Made by a program: the position numbers and the translations under genes
From: RUG13615 sp040307715
GTDB lineage: Bacteria; Bacillota; Clostridia; Peptostreptococcales; Anaerovoracaceae
Length of the DNA stretch: 10,032 nt
Assembly: GCA_040307715.1 (NCBI GenBank)
Contig: JAWRJC010000104.1
Span: 1-10,032 of the forward strand
Direction of reading: 5' to 3'
In this document: in pieces, positions 1-7,270 of the stretch
Position numbering within the stretch: position 1 is the stretch's first letter
How the letters are laid out: every line of letters begins with the position of its first letter
Notes under the pieces: generated by a model
The model's database searches: none
Seen by the model: only the letters and a program-made list of their open reading frames with translations
Told to the model about the DNA's origin: nothing

Positions 1-1
1 C

Positions 2-1402
2 GGTTACGTTTTTGACGAAGAAGCGGAAGGGAAGCCGTTTGCCGAACTGACGGAATGTCCGGTCTGCATGCAGCCCGCGTCTGTATTCAAACCGGAAGAG
101 GGACAGGAAGAACCGAAGTCAGCAGCGCCGGCAGCTGAAAAAGAAGCGAATCCGCTGGCGTACGACCCGGCATTTGCACGCCGCGATGAGACCTGCCGCT
201 ACATGGCGGAGATCCATGATCTGGCAGTGAACGGAAAATCGATCGGCGCGGCGATGTCCACAAAGATGCCGATGGCCGGCTGGGATGACGTCCTGCTGAT
301 GGGCGCGCAGCTCGATCCGGCGCCAATGGACGATGACTTCGATGCCCATACGATGATCGTGATCGGCAAACATGCCGCAAAGCCGATGCTGCTCGATATG
401 CCGGTCTATATTTCGCACATGTCGTTCGGCGCACTGTCCGCAGAGATCAAAGAAGCACTTGCCAAAGGATCCGCAATGGCGAAGACCGCGATGTGCAGTG
501 GCGAAGGCGGTATCCTGCCCGCGGAAAAAGCGGCTGCGTACAAATATATCTTCGAATACATTCCGAACAAATACAGTGTTACGGACGAGAACCTGAAGTC
601 TTCCGACGCGATCGAGATCAAGATCGGCCAGGGTACCAAACCGGGCATGGGCGGTCATTTGCCCGGTGAGAAAGTCACCCCGGAGATCGCTGCGCTGCGC
701 GGCAAGAAGCCCGGGGAGGATGTGCAGAGCCCGAGCCGGTTCCCGGAGATCAACAGCAAGGAAGACCTCAAGGCGATGGTCGACATGCTCCGTGAACGCT
801 CGGAGGGTAGACCGATCGGCATCAAGATCGCGGCAGGACACATCGAACGCGATCTGGCATGGTGCGTGGCTGCCGGTCCGGATTTTGTGACGATCGACGG
901 AAGAGGCGGCGCGACCGGTTCGAGTCCGCTGTTCTTAAGAGAATCGACCTCCGTTCCCACGTTGTATGCGCTGTCCAGAGCCCGCAAGTATCTCGACAGT
1001 GTCGGTTCGGATATCGAGCTCGTCATCACCGGCGGCCTGCGTGTCAGTTCCGACTTCGCCAAGGCCATCGCGATGGGGGCGGATGCGGTTGCCATCGCGT
1101 CTGCGGCGCTGATCGCGGCAGCCTGCCAGCAGTACCGCATCTGCGGTGACGGCAGATGTCCGGTCGGCATCGCGACACAGGATCCGGAGCTCCGGAAGCG
1201 CCTCCATGTGGAGACGGCTGCGCAGCGCGTCGGGAACTTCCTCAATGTAACAAAGAAAGAATTGCAGATGTTCGCGCGCGTCACAGGCCATGAGCATATC
1301 GCGGACCTGTCGATGGCGGACCTGATGACAACCAGCGAAGAGATCGCGAAATACACAGGCATTCCGCACGTCGGCATGCCGGTAGAGGTGCCGGAGGAAT
1401 AG
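2..1402 (+). CDS. Rubredoxin-fused FMN glutamate-synthase-like oxidoreductase, 5' end outside window
   Basis: This reading frame is open from base 2, so the ATG at 68 is internal and the gene begins before the window. The first visible residues, GYVFDEEAEG followed by CPVC (C19 and C22 of the visible part), are the second half of a rubredoxin-type iron site; the first CxxC must lie upstream. A linker rich in Ala, Glu and Pro follows. From about residue 90 to 440 it matches the FMN-binding, alpha-subunit-like domain of glutamate synthase: MSFGALS, GEGG, KIGQGTKPGMGGHLPGEKV, DGRGGATGSSP, and a Cys cluster ending in CPVGIATQDPELR that resembles the GltS 3Fe-4S site. No glutaminase domain is visible. 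The family is a stand-alone synthase-type flavoenzyme; electron entry through rubredoxin is inferred. True glutamate synthesis is not shown; another FMN-dependent redox reaction is possible. The next gene starts 28 bases downstream on the same strand. Confidence 0.9.
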   Translation, partial: GYVFDEEAEGKPFAELTECPVCMQPASVFKPEEGQEEPKSAAPAAEKEANPLAYDPAFARRDETCRYMAEIHDLAVNGKSIGAAMSTKMPMAGWDDVLLMGAQLDPAPMDDDFDAHTMIVIGKHAAKPMLLDMPVYISHMSFGALSAEIKEALAKGSAMAKTAMCSGEGGILPAEKAAAYKYIFEYIPNKYSVTDENLKSSDAIEIKIGQGTKPGMGGHLPGEKVTPEIAALRGKKPGEDVQSPSRFPEINSKEDLKAMVDMLRERSEGRPIGIKIAAGHIERDLAWCVAAGPDFVTIDGRGGATGSSPLFLRESTSVPTLYALSRARKYLDSVGSDIELVITGGLRVSSDFAKAIAMGADAVAIASAALIAAACQQYRICGDGRCPVGIATQDPELRKRLHVETAAQRVGNFLNVTKKELQMFARVTGHEHIADLSMADLMTTSEEIAKYTGIPHVGMPVEVPEE

Positions 1403-1430
1403 CGATTCCGGGATAGATTAAGACACGTTT

Positions 1431-3287
1431 ATGAGCAACGAAAAACAAGCGGCAAACAAATCAAATACAAAGATCACCCATATGATCGGGCAGCTGGTCT
1501 CGTTTTTCAAACCGCACATGGGCTTGTTCGTACTGGACATGTTCTGCGCGGTTCTGGCGGCTGCCATTGATCTGGCGTTCCCGCTCGTCTCGCGTTATGC
1601 GATGTACGAGCTGCTGCCAGGCAAGGCATACCGGATCTTCTTCATTCTTATGCTTGGTGTGGTGATCTTCTATTTCCTGCGGTCGGTCTGTTATTACATG
1701 ATGACATACTGGGGTCATACCTTCGGCGTACGCGTCGAAGCCGATATCCGGAAAGCCCTGTATGAGCATCTGCAGGAAATGGATTTTGCCTTCTACGATC
1801 AGACGCGTACCGGCCGCATCATGAGCCGTCTGACCGGCGATCTGTTCGAGATCACTGAGTTGTCGCACCACGGACCGGAGGACCTGCTGATCTCGATCCT
1901 GACGATCACCGGATCGCTGTTCTTTATGTTCACCATCGAGTGGCGGCTCGCGCTGGTCGTCGCGTCGCTGATCCCGATCTTCCTGCTCATCGTGATGAGC
2001 AGACGCCGGGATATGACGGATACCTCCGCAGAGGTCAAACAGAAACTCGCGGCGATCAACGCGGATATCGAATCGTCGATTTCCGGGATCCGCACGTCGA
2101 AAGCCTTCACCAACGAGATGGAGGACCGCGAGCGGTTCGACGCTTCCAACAACCGCTATAAGGATGCGCGCAAAGGGTTTTACAGGGCGATGGCAGCCTT
2201 CATGTCGAGCCAGGAGTTCTTCATGTGCATCCTGCCTGTTGCGGTCATTGCGTGCGGTGGTTACCTGATCATGAAGGGCAGCATGAACTACGTCGATCTG
2301 ATCACGTTCACACTGTTTGTCAATGCGTTCGTCACGCCGATCCGCAAACTGTCTGCATTCGCGGAAGTGTTTACGAGCGGAACGGCAGGTCTTAAGCGAT
2401 TCCTGGAGCTCATGTCGATCGAGCCTAAGATCACCGAAAAGGAGGACGCGGAGGAGATCCGCATAGAAGGCGGACGTATCGATGTGGAACACGTATCCTT
2501 CGCTTACCGGCAGGAAGAAGCAGCCGGACTCGATGAGCCCGTTGAAGATGAAGAAGACGATGAGGCAAAAGCAGAAGGAGAAGAGAGCAGAAAACGGGTT
2601 TACGGCCGGACGATCCTGAATGATGTCACACTGACAGTCGCGGCCGGGGAAACCGTTGCTGTCGTAGGTCCCTCTGGCGGCGGCAAGACGACGCTCTGTC
2701 AGCTGATCCCGCGCTTTTATGATGTCTCAGAAGGACGGATCCTGATCGACGGACAGGATGTGCGCGATGTGACGATCCGCTCGCTCAGACAGGCGGTCGG
2801 GATCGTCCAGCAGGACGTCTTCATTTTTGCGGATACGATCCTCGAGAATATCCGGTACGGCCGTCCCGGCGCTTCTTACGAGGAAGTGGTCGCCGCGGCG
2901 AAGCAGGCAGAGATCTACGACGACATCATGGAAATGCCGGACGGTTTTGATACGTACGTCGGTGAACGGGGGACCAAGCTTTCGGGCGGCCAGAAACAGC
3001 GTGTTTCGATCGCGCGTATTTTCCTGAAGGACCCCAGGATCCTGATTCTCGACGAGGCAACGTCCGCGCTGGACACGATCACCGAGGAACAGATCCAGGA
3101 GAGCTTCACCAGGCTGTCACAGGACCGCACTACAGTTGTCATCGCGCACCGCCTCGCAACGGTCAGAGATGCGGACCGCATCGTTGTGATCGACCATGGC
3201 CGCATTGTAGAAGAGGGTACGCACGACGAACTGCTGGCAGCAAAGGGAGCCTATGCGGACCTTTACCTCACACAGCGGCTTTCCTGA
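1431..3287 (+). CDS. ABC exporter half-transporter (ABCB/MsbA-like permease-ATPase)
   Basis: 618-residue inner-membrane exporter with a transmembrane domain fused to one ATPase domain, expected to act as a dimer. Hydrophobic segments lie at about 31-52, 68-89, 152-168, 171-190, 263-281 and 287-305, the usual six. The ATPase part has an A-loop tyrosine (Y359), Walker A GPSGGGKT (413-420), a Q-loop (Q460/Q461), signature LSGGQ (517-521), Walker B with D541 and catalytic E542, and the switch His H573, so it should hydrolyse ATP. Residues about 360-390 form a strongly acidic insert (around 14 Asp/Glu in 26 residues) between the A-loop and the first core strand, where relatives have only a short turn. 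The start at 1431 has no good ribosome binding site; M18 (1482) is an alternative. The substrate cannot be read from sequence. It is probably co-transcribed with the genes on both sides. Confidence 0.95.
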   Translation: MSNEKQAANKSNTKITHMIGQLVSFFKPHMGLFVLDMFCAVLAAAIDLAFPLVSRYAMYELLPGKAYRIFFILMLGVVIFYFLRSVCYYMMTYWGHTFGVRVEADIRKALYEHLQEMDFAFYDQTRTGRIMSRLTGDLFEITELSHHGPEDLLISILTITGSLFFMFTIEWRLALVVASLIPIFLLIVMSRRRDMTDTSAEVKQKLAAINADIESSISGIRTSKAFTNEMEDRERFDASNNRYKDARKGFYRAMAAFMSSQEFFMCILPVAVIACGGYLIMKGSMNYVDLITFTLFVNAFVTPIRKLSAFAEVFTSGTAGLKRFLELMSIEPKITEKEDAEEIRIEGGRIDVEHVSFAYRQEEAAGLDEPVEDEEDDEAKAEGEESRKRVYGRTILNDVTLTVAAGETVAVVGPSGGGKTTLCQLIPRFYDVSEGRILIDGQDVRDVTIRSLRQAVGIVQQDVFIFADTILENIRYGRPGASYEEVVAAAKQAEIYDDIMEMPDGFDTYVGERGTKLSGGQKQRVSIARIFLKDPRILILDEATSALDTITEEQIQESFTRLSQDRTTVVIAHRLATVRDADRIVVIDHGRIVEEGTHDELLAAKGAYADLYLTQRLS

Positions 3288-3290
3288 TCC

Positions 3291-3308
3291 GGGAGGTATA
3301 TGTGAATG
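3291..3308 (+). promoter_or_regulatory. Ribosome binding site with an ATG-TGA start-stop pair before the true start
   Basis: GGGAGG (3291-3296) lies 9 bases before the ATG at 3306, which supports that start. Between them, ATG (3300-3302) is followed at once by TGA (3303-3305), which abuts the real ATG. The first ATG is only 3 bases from the Shine-Dalgarno, too close for efficient use. The upstream exporter gene ends at 3287, so this is the translation-coupling zone of the two genes. Confidence 0.6.
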
Positions 3309-4265
3309 ACTGTCTACGCAGCTGCCTGCTATTTCATGATCTATTCATTCCTCGGCTGGGTGCTGGAGGTCGTTTATCATGCGGTCGGACAGGGGATCAT
3401 CGTCAACCGCGGTTTTCTGAACGGCCCGGTCTGTCCGATCTACGGGATCGGGGTGATCCTGATCTTCACGCTGGCGGAGCTCGTCTACGAGGACGGGGTG
3501 GAGGCCACGAACACACTGGTGCTGTTCGCCGGCGGTCTGTTTTTTGCGACTGTTGTAGAGCTGATAGGCGGCTATGCGTTGGACAAACTGTTCCATGCCA
3601 GATGGTGGGATTATTCCGGGGAACCGTTCAATCTGAACGGTTATATTTGCCTGAAGTTCAGCATCCTTTGGGGACTGGCGATCGTCTTTGTCGTGCGTGT
3701 GATGCATCCGTTCATTGCAGCACACACTGCGGAGGCGATTCCTGAAAGGATCGGCTGGCCGGTACTCGCCGTTCTAGGCGCTGCCTATCTGGCTGACATT
3801 GTTGTTACGATCGCGATCGTGCATGGCCTCAACAAGCGGATCGAAGAACTCGACGAGATGCGTGCTGACATGCGTGCTGTCAGTGATCATCTGACAGAAC
3901 GGATCGGCAAAGGCAGTTTAAGGGCCGCCCAGAGGATCGAAGGCGGACAGGTGCAGGCGGCGCTTGCCAAAGCAGAACTCACTTCAAGAATAGAAGAGGG
4001 CAAAGCGGAAGCAGCTGCGAAGATCGAGGCCGCCCGCGAAGAGGCTGAACAGCGGCATGAAGCGCACAGTCAGGCTTTCGAGGAGCGTCTTGTGAAAGCG
4101 GAAACCATTGTGGCTATGTGGTTGGAAAAGCAGTCGAAGCTCCGCGCCTACATGATGAAGCGCATAATAAAAGCGTTTCCTTCGTTCTCTCTGTATGAAC
4201 ACGAGGAATCGCTTTCCGATCTGAGAAACTATATCGAGACCCACTGGAACGGGCCAAGAGATTGA
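3306..4265 (+). CDS. CmpB-type (putative ABC transporter type IV) membrane protein with long helical tail
   Basis: 319 residues. The first 170 or so are membrane-embedded, with hydrophobic segments near 5-25, 43-60, 69-90, 116-135 and 150-172. Family hallmarks are SFLGWVLEVVYH, NRGFLNGPVCPIYGIG and WWDYSGEPFNLNGYICLKFSILWG, as in the Pfam family named ABC_trans_CmpB. Members are widespread in Bacillota and their function is poorly defined. Residues about 174-285 are rich in Ala, Glu, Lys and Arg, predict a long amphipathic helix or coiled coil facing the cytoplasm, and end in a basic/aromatic segment. Start 3306 is chosen from the spacing to GGGAGG. The gene follows the ABC exporter by 18 bases, so it may assist it, but that is inference; it has no ATPase of its own. 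The transcript ends at the hairpin 7 bases past the stop. Confidence 0.85.
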   Translation: MTVYAAACYFMIYSFLGWVLEVVYHAVGQGIIVNRGFLNGPVCPIYGIGVILIFTLAELVYEDGVEATNTLVLFAGGLFFATVVELIGGYALDKLFHARWWDYSGEPFNLNGYICLKFSILWGLAIVFVVRVMHPFIAAHTAEAIPERIGWPVLAVLGAAYLADIVVTIAIVHGLNKRIEELDEMRADMRAVSDHLTERIGKGSLRAAQRIEGGQVQAALAKAELTSRIEEGKAEAAAKIEAAREEAEQRHEAHSQAFEERLVKAETIVAMWLEKQSKLRAYMMKRIIKAFPSFSLYEHEESLSDLRNYIETHWNGPRD

Positions 4266-4271
4266 ATGCAA

Positions 4272-4296
4272 AAAGAGCCGGTATAGCCGGCTCTTT
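4272..4296. terminator. Bidirectional intrinsic terminator between convergent genes
   Basis: Perfect 10-bp stem (AAAGAGCCGG / CCGGCTCTTT) with a 5-base loop, flanked by an A-run on the left and a T-rich tract on the right. It can therefore end the + strand operon and the minus-strand TetR gene, whose stop is at 4311. Confidence 0.9.
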
Positions 4297-4310
4297 CTTT
4301 AACGCATAAA

Positions 4311-4919
4311 CTATTTGACGCCGAACTGCTCCACGATGAAGCGGTCGTAATAGGTGCGGGTCCGTTCCAGCAGCTCCACTGAGGAGAGCCGGTCGATATC
4401 GATCCACTGATACAGGGCGATCAGGAAGATGCCGAATACCATGTCGATGATCATGTAACTGTCGGCATCGGGATCGAATTCACCGTCCTCTTTGGCTTCC
4501 TCGATCAGCTTGTTGAACATGTCGTAGATCCGGCCGATCGAGCCGTAGAGCGCGCTGCCTTCCGTGCTGTTGAGGTAGGCGATGCGGCGTGTCAGGTCAG
4601 GGTATTTCATGCCGCCCAGTACGAAAGTTTCGAAAGCGATGCTAAGACGCTCGGAAGCAGGGATGTCCTGTTTGGCCGCGACCGCTTTTTCGGCTTCGTC
4701 GATGACGCCGTCCAGAGTGCCGATCAGCAGGCTTTCTTTATTCGGAAAATAATTGTAGACCGTTGCTTTGGAGACGTCGGCTTTTTTGGCGATGTCCCGC
4801 ATCATGGTCTCATCGTATCCGTGCGATGCGAAAAGGCGTCTGGATGCTTTCAGGATCCTGCGGTGGACATCGATCTTGTTGGCTTCACGTTTTGTGATCG
4901 GTGTTTTTTTCTCTGCCAT
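4311..4919 (-). CDS. TetR/AcrR-family transcriptional repressor
   Basis: 202 residues from the ATG at 4919. The N-terminal DNA-binding domain (about residues 18-65) is typical of TetR: RRILKASRRLFASHGYDETMMRDIAKKADVSKATVYNYFPNKESLL, with recognition-helix residues around SKATVYNYF (50-58). The C-terminal ligand and dimerisation half is less conserved, as usual, and gives no inducer. The longer frame beginning at 4934 would use a TTG codon and would overlap the Shine-Dalgarno GGAGG (4928-4932), which is 8 bases from the ATG at 4919, so the shorter start is preferred. It is transcribed away from the RuBisCO-like gene, and inverted repeats lie between the two promoters. Control of that neighbour, and probably of itself, is the natural inference. 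Confidence 0.95.
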   Translation of the reverse strand: MAEKKTPITKREANKIDVHRRILKASRRLFASHGYDETMMRDIAKKADVSKATVYNYFPNKESLLIGTLDGVIDEAEKAVAAKQDIPASERLSIAFETFVLGGMKYPDLTRRIAYLNSTEGSALYGSIGRIYDMFNKLIEEAKEDGEFDPDADSYMIIDMVFGIFLIALYQWIDIDRLSSVELLERTRTYYDRFIVEQFGVK

Positions 4920-4927
4920 GGCATTAT

Positions 4928-4932
4928 CCTCC
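4928..4932 (-). promoter_or_regulatory. Ribosome binding site deciding the TetR start
   Basis: GGAGG on the minus strand, 8 bases before the ATG at 4919. It falls inside the five extra codons of the TTG-initiated alternative, which argues against that start. Confidence 0.8.
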
Positions 4933-4945
4933 AATTTGATAGTTA

Positions 4946-4975
4946 ATCATAGCATAGCGGAAAAAGCGTTGCCAA
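4946..4975 (-). promoter_or_regulatory. Sigma-A-type promoter of the TetR gene
   Basis: On the minus strand, TTGGCA (4970-4975) and TATGAT (4946-4951) each match the consensus at five of six positions and are 18 bases apart. They sit just upstream of the GGAGG and start codon of the regulator. Confidence 0.6.
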
Positions 4976-5004
4976 GTAGTATGAAGTATTATTTTACAAA
5001 AATA

Positions 5005-5016
5005 TGTATATATACA
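5005..5016. repeat. 12-bp perfect palindrome in the TetR/RLP intergenic region
   Basis: TGTATATATACA reads the same on both strands. It sits about 30 bases upstream of the TetR -35 box and could be a regulator site, but alternating T/A sequence gives such palindromes easily in AT-rich gaps. Confidence 0.3.
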
Positions 5017-5041
5017 ACGCATGTCTTTTCCTTGATCTTAC

Positions 5042-5078
5042 TTAGACAGATTTACATATATGTCTAAATGTTGGACAT
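5042..5078. promoter_or_regulatory. Candidate TetR operator: ATGTCTAA-type inverted half-sites
   Basis: ATGTCTAAATGTTGGACAT (5060-5078) is a 19-bp inverted repeat with 8-bp arms, one mismatch and a 3-base centre. A further half-site, TTAGACA (5042-5048), pairs exactly with TGTCTAA (5061-5067) across 12 bases. Another ATGTCT lies at 5021-5026. The main palindrome ends 15 bases before the -35 box of the RuBisCO-like gene. Size and position fit a TetR-family operator; binding is inferred. Confidence 0.5.
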
Positions 5079-5093
5079 GGGTAAAAGAACCGA

Positions 5094-5121
5094 TTGACAG
5101 CGATATGTCATGTGATAAAAT
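5094..5121 (+). promoter_or_regulatory. Strong sigma-A-type promoter of the RuBisCO-like gene
   Basis: A perfect TTGACA (5094-5099) and TAAAAT (5116-5121, five of six) are 16 bases apart. Transcription would start near 5128, giving an untranslated leader of about 46 bases that carries AAAGGAG at 5161-5167. The candidate operator lies immediately upstream. Confidence 0.75.
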
Positions 5122-5173
5122 AATATCAGATAATTTGTACCCAAGTCTACTATTTCTCTGAAAGGAGTTTGGA

Positions 5174-6493
5174 ATGGCTAAGAAATTAGACGAAGTCAAT
5201 ATGAAACACGCCTTCCCTGAAGTCGCGTTTGACGAGGATTATATCATCGGTACCTATCAGGTCCGCATGGAGACGAAGAACATTGAGAAACTGGCGCTGG
5301 CTGTCGCAGACGAGCAGACGACCGGTACGTGGATCAAAGTCAGCCACGACAGCGCAGACAAGACAAAGGAATTCGGCGCGAAAGTCGTTGCGCTCTACGA
5401 AGTCCCGGATCTTGGATATGACAGGGGCAACGAACAGCTTCCGCCTCTGCACATTGTGCAGATCGCGTTCCCGATGCGCAATATGGGGGCGAGTTTCCCG
5501 ATGATGCTGAGCACAGTCTTCGGCAACATCTCAGCCTCCGGCATGCTCAAGTGGATCGATGTGGCATTCCCGAAGAAGTACGTCGCCCAGTATCAGGGTC
5601 CGAAATTCGGCGTCGAAGGCATCCGTGAAAGACTGGGGGTCTATGACAGACCGCTTTTGAACGCGATGATCAAGCCCAACATCGGATGGACACCGGACGA
5701 AGGTGCGCAGATCTTCTACGAAGCTGCCAAAGGCGGCGTCGACGTCATCAAGGATGACGAACTGCTCCCGGCGAACGAACCGTTCTGCCCGCTGGCGGAA
5801 CGTGTCCCGAAGTTTATGGAAATGGAGAAGAGGGCATTCGAGGAGACCGGTGAGCATACGCTGTACGCAGTCAACATCACAGACGATGTGGCGAAGGTCA
5901 GAGACAATGCGATGCGCGCGCTCGACCTTGGCGCGAACTGCCTGATGCTCAACACATACACGGCAGGACAGTCCACATTGAAGATGCTGGCGGAAGATCC
6001 CGAGATCGATGTCCCGATCCTCGCGCATATCGACTATGCGGGCGTTCTGTCCGGCAGCACATATACGGGTGTCGCGGCACCGCTGGTCACCGGCAAACTG
6101 ACCAGACTGTGCGGCGGCGACATGCAGATCTTCGGTCATCCGTGGGGCAAATTCCCGATCCCGTATTCCACATTCAACAGAACATTCAAGTTCTTTACCC
6201 AGCCCTGGTGGAACATCAAGCCGATGATGTTCGCATTCTCAGGCGGCACGACACAGCTGTCCGTCAGAAACGCGGTCGACGAGTGCGGCATGGATGTCAT
6301 CCTTGCGGCAGGCGGTGCGATCCACGGTCATCCGGACGGCAGCGAAGCCGGTGCGAAGTCCATGCGGCAGGCGATCGACGCGGCTGTCAAAGGGATTGAC
6401 CTGATGGAATACGCGAAGGGTGCTCCGGAGCTGCTCCGTATGGCTCAGATGCTCAATCCGGATGTTCTGAAGAACTTCGATCTGATGAACTAA
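5174..6493 (+). CDS. RuBisCO-like protein (form IV), function unknown
   Basis: 439 residues, the usual size of RuBisCO large-subunit relatives, with AAAGGAG 6 bases before the ATG. Motifs follow RuBisCO order: TGTW (50-53), GNI near 116, IKPNIG with K167 (equivalent to K175), GVDVIKDDE with K193, D195 and E196 (the carbamylated lysine and Mg ligands K201, D203, E204), H285 (H294), GHPWGK with H322 (H327), SGG at 356-358 (S379 region), and GGAIHGHPDG (phosphate-binding GGG region). The R295 equivalent appears to be I286, and loop 6 is shortened, so the K334 equivalent is uncertain (K326 at best). Carboxylation of ribulose bisphosphate is therefore unlikely; Mg-dependent enolisation or a related reaction is the expected chemistry of the family. 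No methionine-salvage gene is adjacent, so the MtnW role is not supported. It stands alone between its promoter and a terminator, divergent from a TetR repressor. Confidence 0.92.
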   Translation: MAKKLDEVNMKHAFPEVAFDEDYIIGTYQVRMETKNIEKLALAVADEQTTGTWIKVSHDSADKTKEFGAKVVALYEVPDLGYDRGNEQLPPLHIVQIAFPMRNMGASFPMMLSTVFGNISASGMLKWIDVAFPKKYVAQYQGPKFGVEGIRERLGVYDRPLLNAMIKPNIGWTPDEGAQIFYEAAKGGVDVIKDDELLPANEPFCPLAERVPKFMEMEKRAFEETGEHTLYAVNITDDVAKVRDNAMRALDLGANCLMLNTYTAGQSTLKMLAEDPEIDVPILAHIDYAGVLSGSTYTGVAAPLVTGKLTRLCGGDMQIFGHPWGKFPIPYSTFNRTFKFFTQPWWNIKPMMFAFSGGTTQLSVRNAVDECGMDVILAAGGAIHGHPDGSEAGAKSMRQAIDAAVKGIDLMEYAKGAPELLRMAQMLNPDVLKNFDLMN

Positions 6494-6539
6494 AAGCAGC
6501 TGAGGATACGTACAGAAAAGAAGCGAATCAGCACAGTAA

Positions 6540-6569
6540 AAAAGAGACGTCCGTCAGGGCGTCTCTTTT
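6540..6569. terminator. Bidirectional intrinsic terminator after the RuBisCO-like gene
   Basis: Stem AAAAGAGACGTCC / GGGCGTCTCTTTT (13 pairs including one G-U in RNA) with a GTCA loop, flanked by A-run and T-run. It lies 46 bases past the RuBisCO-like stop and also downstream of the convergent CYTH gene, whose stop is at 6616. Confidence 0.9.
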
Positions 6570-6615
6570 ATGTGATCTGGTATCATGCAGTCTGAGGCTT
6601 AAGATGAAGCCCTGC

Positions 6616-7206
6616 TCAGAGGATGCCTTCCCGGATCATCAGGAGTTCCAGATAGGTCTTGTCCTCGATGTCGGAAGCGGGCACGCCAAGAAGCGCGAGA
6701 AGGGCGAAAATCGCCTCTGTGGCAGCTGTTTTGGCGGATTCCGAGGAATCGTCCGGCAGCACGCGTTCGATCTCGATAAAGTCACCCAGACCGTCCACCC
6801 GGTCAAGGCAGATATGATATCCTTCATACGGATACTCACCGTCCATTTCGATCCGCGCTTTTCTGACCGCTGTTACGGAAGGGTAGCCGAGATGGTCCAG
6901 GATATCCCGGATCACATCATCGTCTTCGACTTCGGTCTCCAGTTCTGTACGGGACTGCGTCGGTCCGATCGCTTTCGGTCCTTTATAGGTGATGAGCGTC
7001 TTTGTTTCGATCTTTGGTTCCAGTGTGCGAAGGGTGCGGATGCGCAGTGCTTCGTCGGTCTGCCGGAAGTCGCGGTCGCAGCCGTTGTAGTACACATCCT
7101 CTTCAGTGCCGCGCCAGCATACGGAGAAACCGAGATCGTTGGCTGACTCCAGGATCTCAGTAGTCGTCTGGCTGTACAGATGAGCTTTGATCTCGATTTC
7201 AAACAT
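6616..7206 (-). CDS. CYTH-domain protein, class IV adenylate cyclase-like
   Basis: 196 residues covering one CYTH domain. The signature ExExK is at the very N-terminus (E3, E5, K7 in MFEIEIKAH). Later conserved charged positions of the beta-tunnel follow: ALRIRTL, LITYKGPK, KARIEMDG, LDRVDGLGDFIEIE, and a C-terminal DKTYLELL that resembles the DxSYxELL end of CyaB-type class IV cyclases. The domain binds triphosphates with divalent metal; known activities are cAMP synthesis, thiamine-triphosphate hydrolysis and tripolyphosphate hydrolysis. The C-terminal match favours the CyaB group, but the substrate is not settled. GGAGG lies 7 bases before the ATG at 7206, and a separate promoter lies just upstream. 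It follows the alpha/beta hydrolase on the same strand, 94 bases away. Confidence 0.88.
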   Translation of the reverse strand: MFEIEIKAHLYSQTTTEILESANDLGFSVCWRGTEEDVYYNGCDRDFRQTDEALRIRTLRTLEPKIETKTLITYKGPKAIGPTQSRTELETEVEDDDVIRDILDHLGYPSVTAVRKARIEMDGEYPYEGYHICLDRVDGLGDFIEIERVLPDDSSESAKTAATEAIFALLALLGVPASDIEDKTYLELLMIREGIL

Positions 7207-7270
7207 GATCCGTCCTCCGTTCTACTGCCGGGATAAAAGCCGCGGCACCAATGCTATCGGGAGTATCTCC

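Noticed and set aside
119..1377. Long minus-strand frames opposite the glutamate-synthase-like gene
   Set aside because: Shadow frames of a strongly conserved gene; compositions are unnatural and no start signals precede them.
1461..2492. 343-residue open frame on the minus strand inside the ABC exporter gene
   Set aside because: It is antisense to a gene with unmistakable motifs; its His/Arg/Asp-rich translation is typical of a GC-rich shadow frame and has no family features.
4920..4934. Earlier TTG start for the TetR gene
   Set aside because: The five extra codons contain the Shine-Dalgarno of the ATG at 4919.
5531..6139. 202-residue minus-strand frame opposite the RuBisCO-like gene
   Set aside because: Antisense to conserved active-site regions, Cys/Arg/His-rich and without recognisable features.
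6604..7146. 180-residue plus-strand frame opposite the CYTH gene
   Set aside because: The CYTH reading frame has the ExExK signature and a ribosome binding site; this frame has neither and begins inside the terminator-side spacer.
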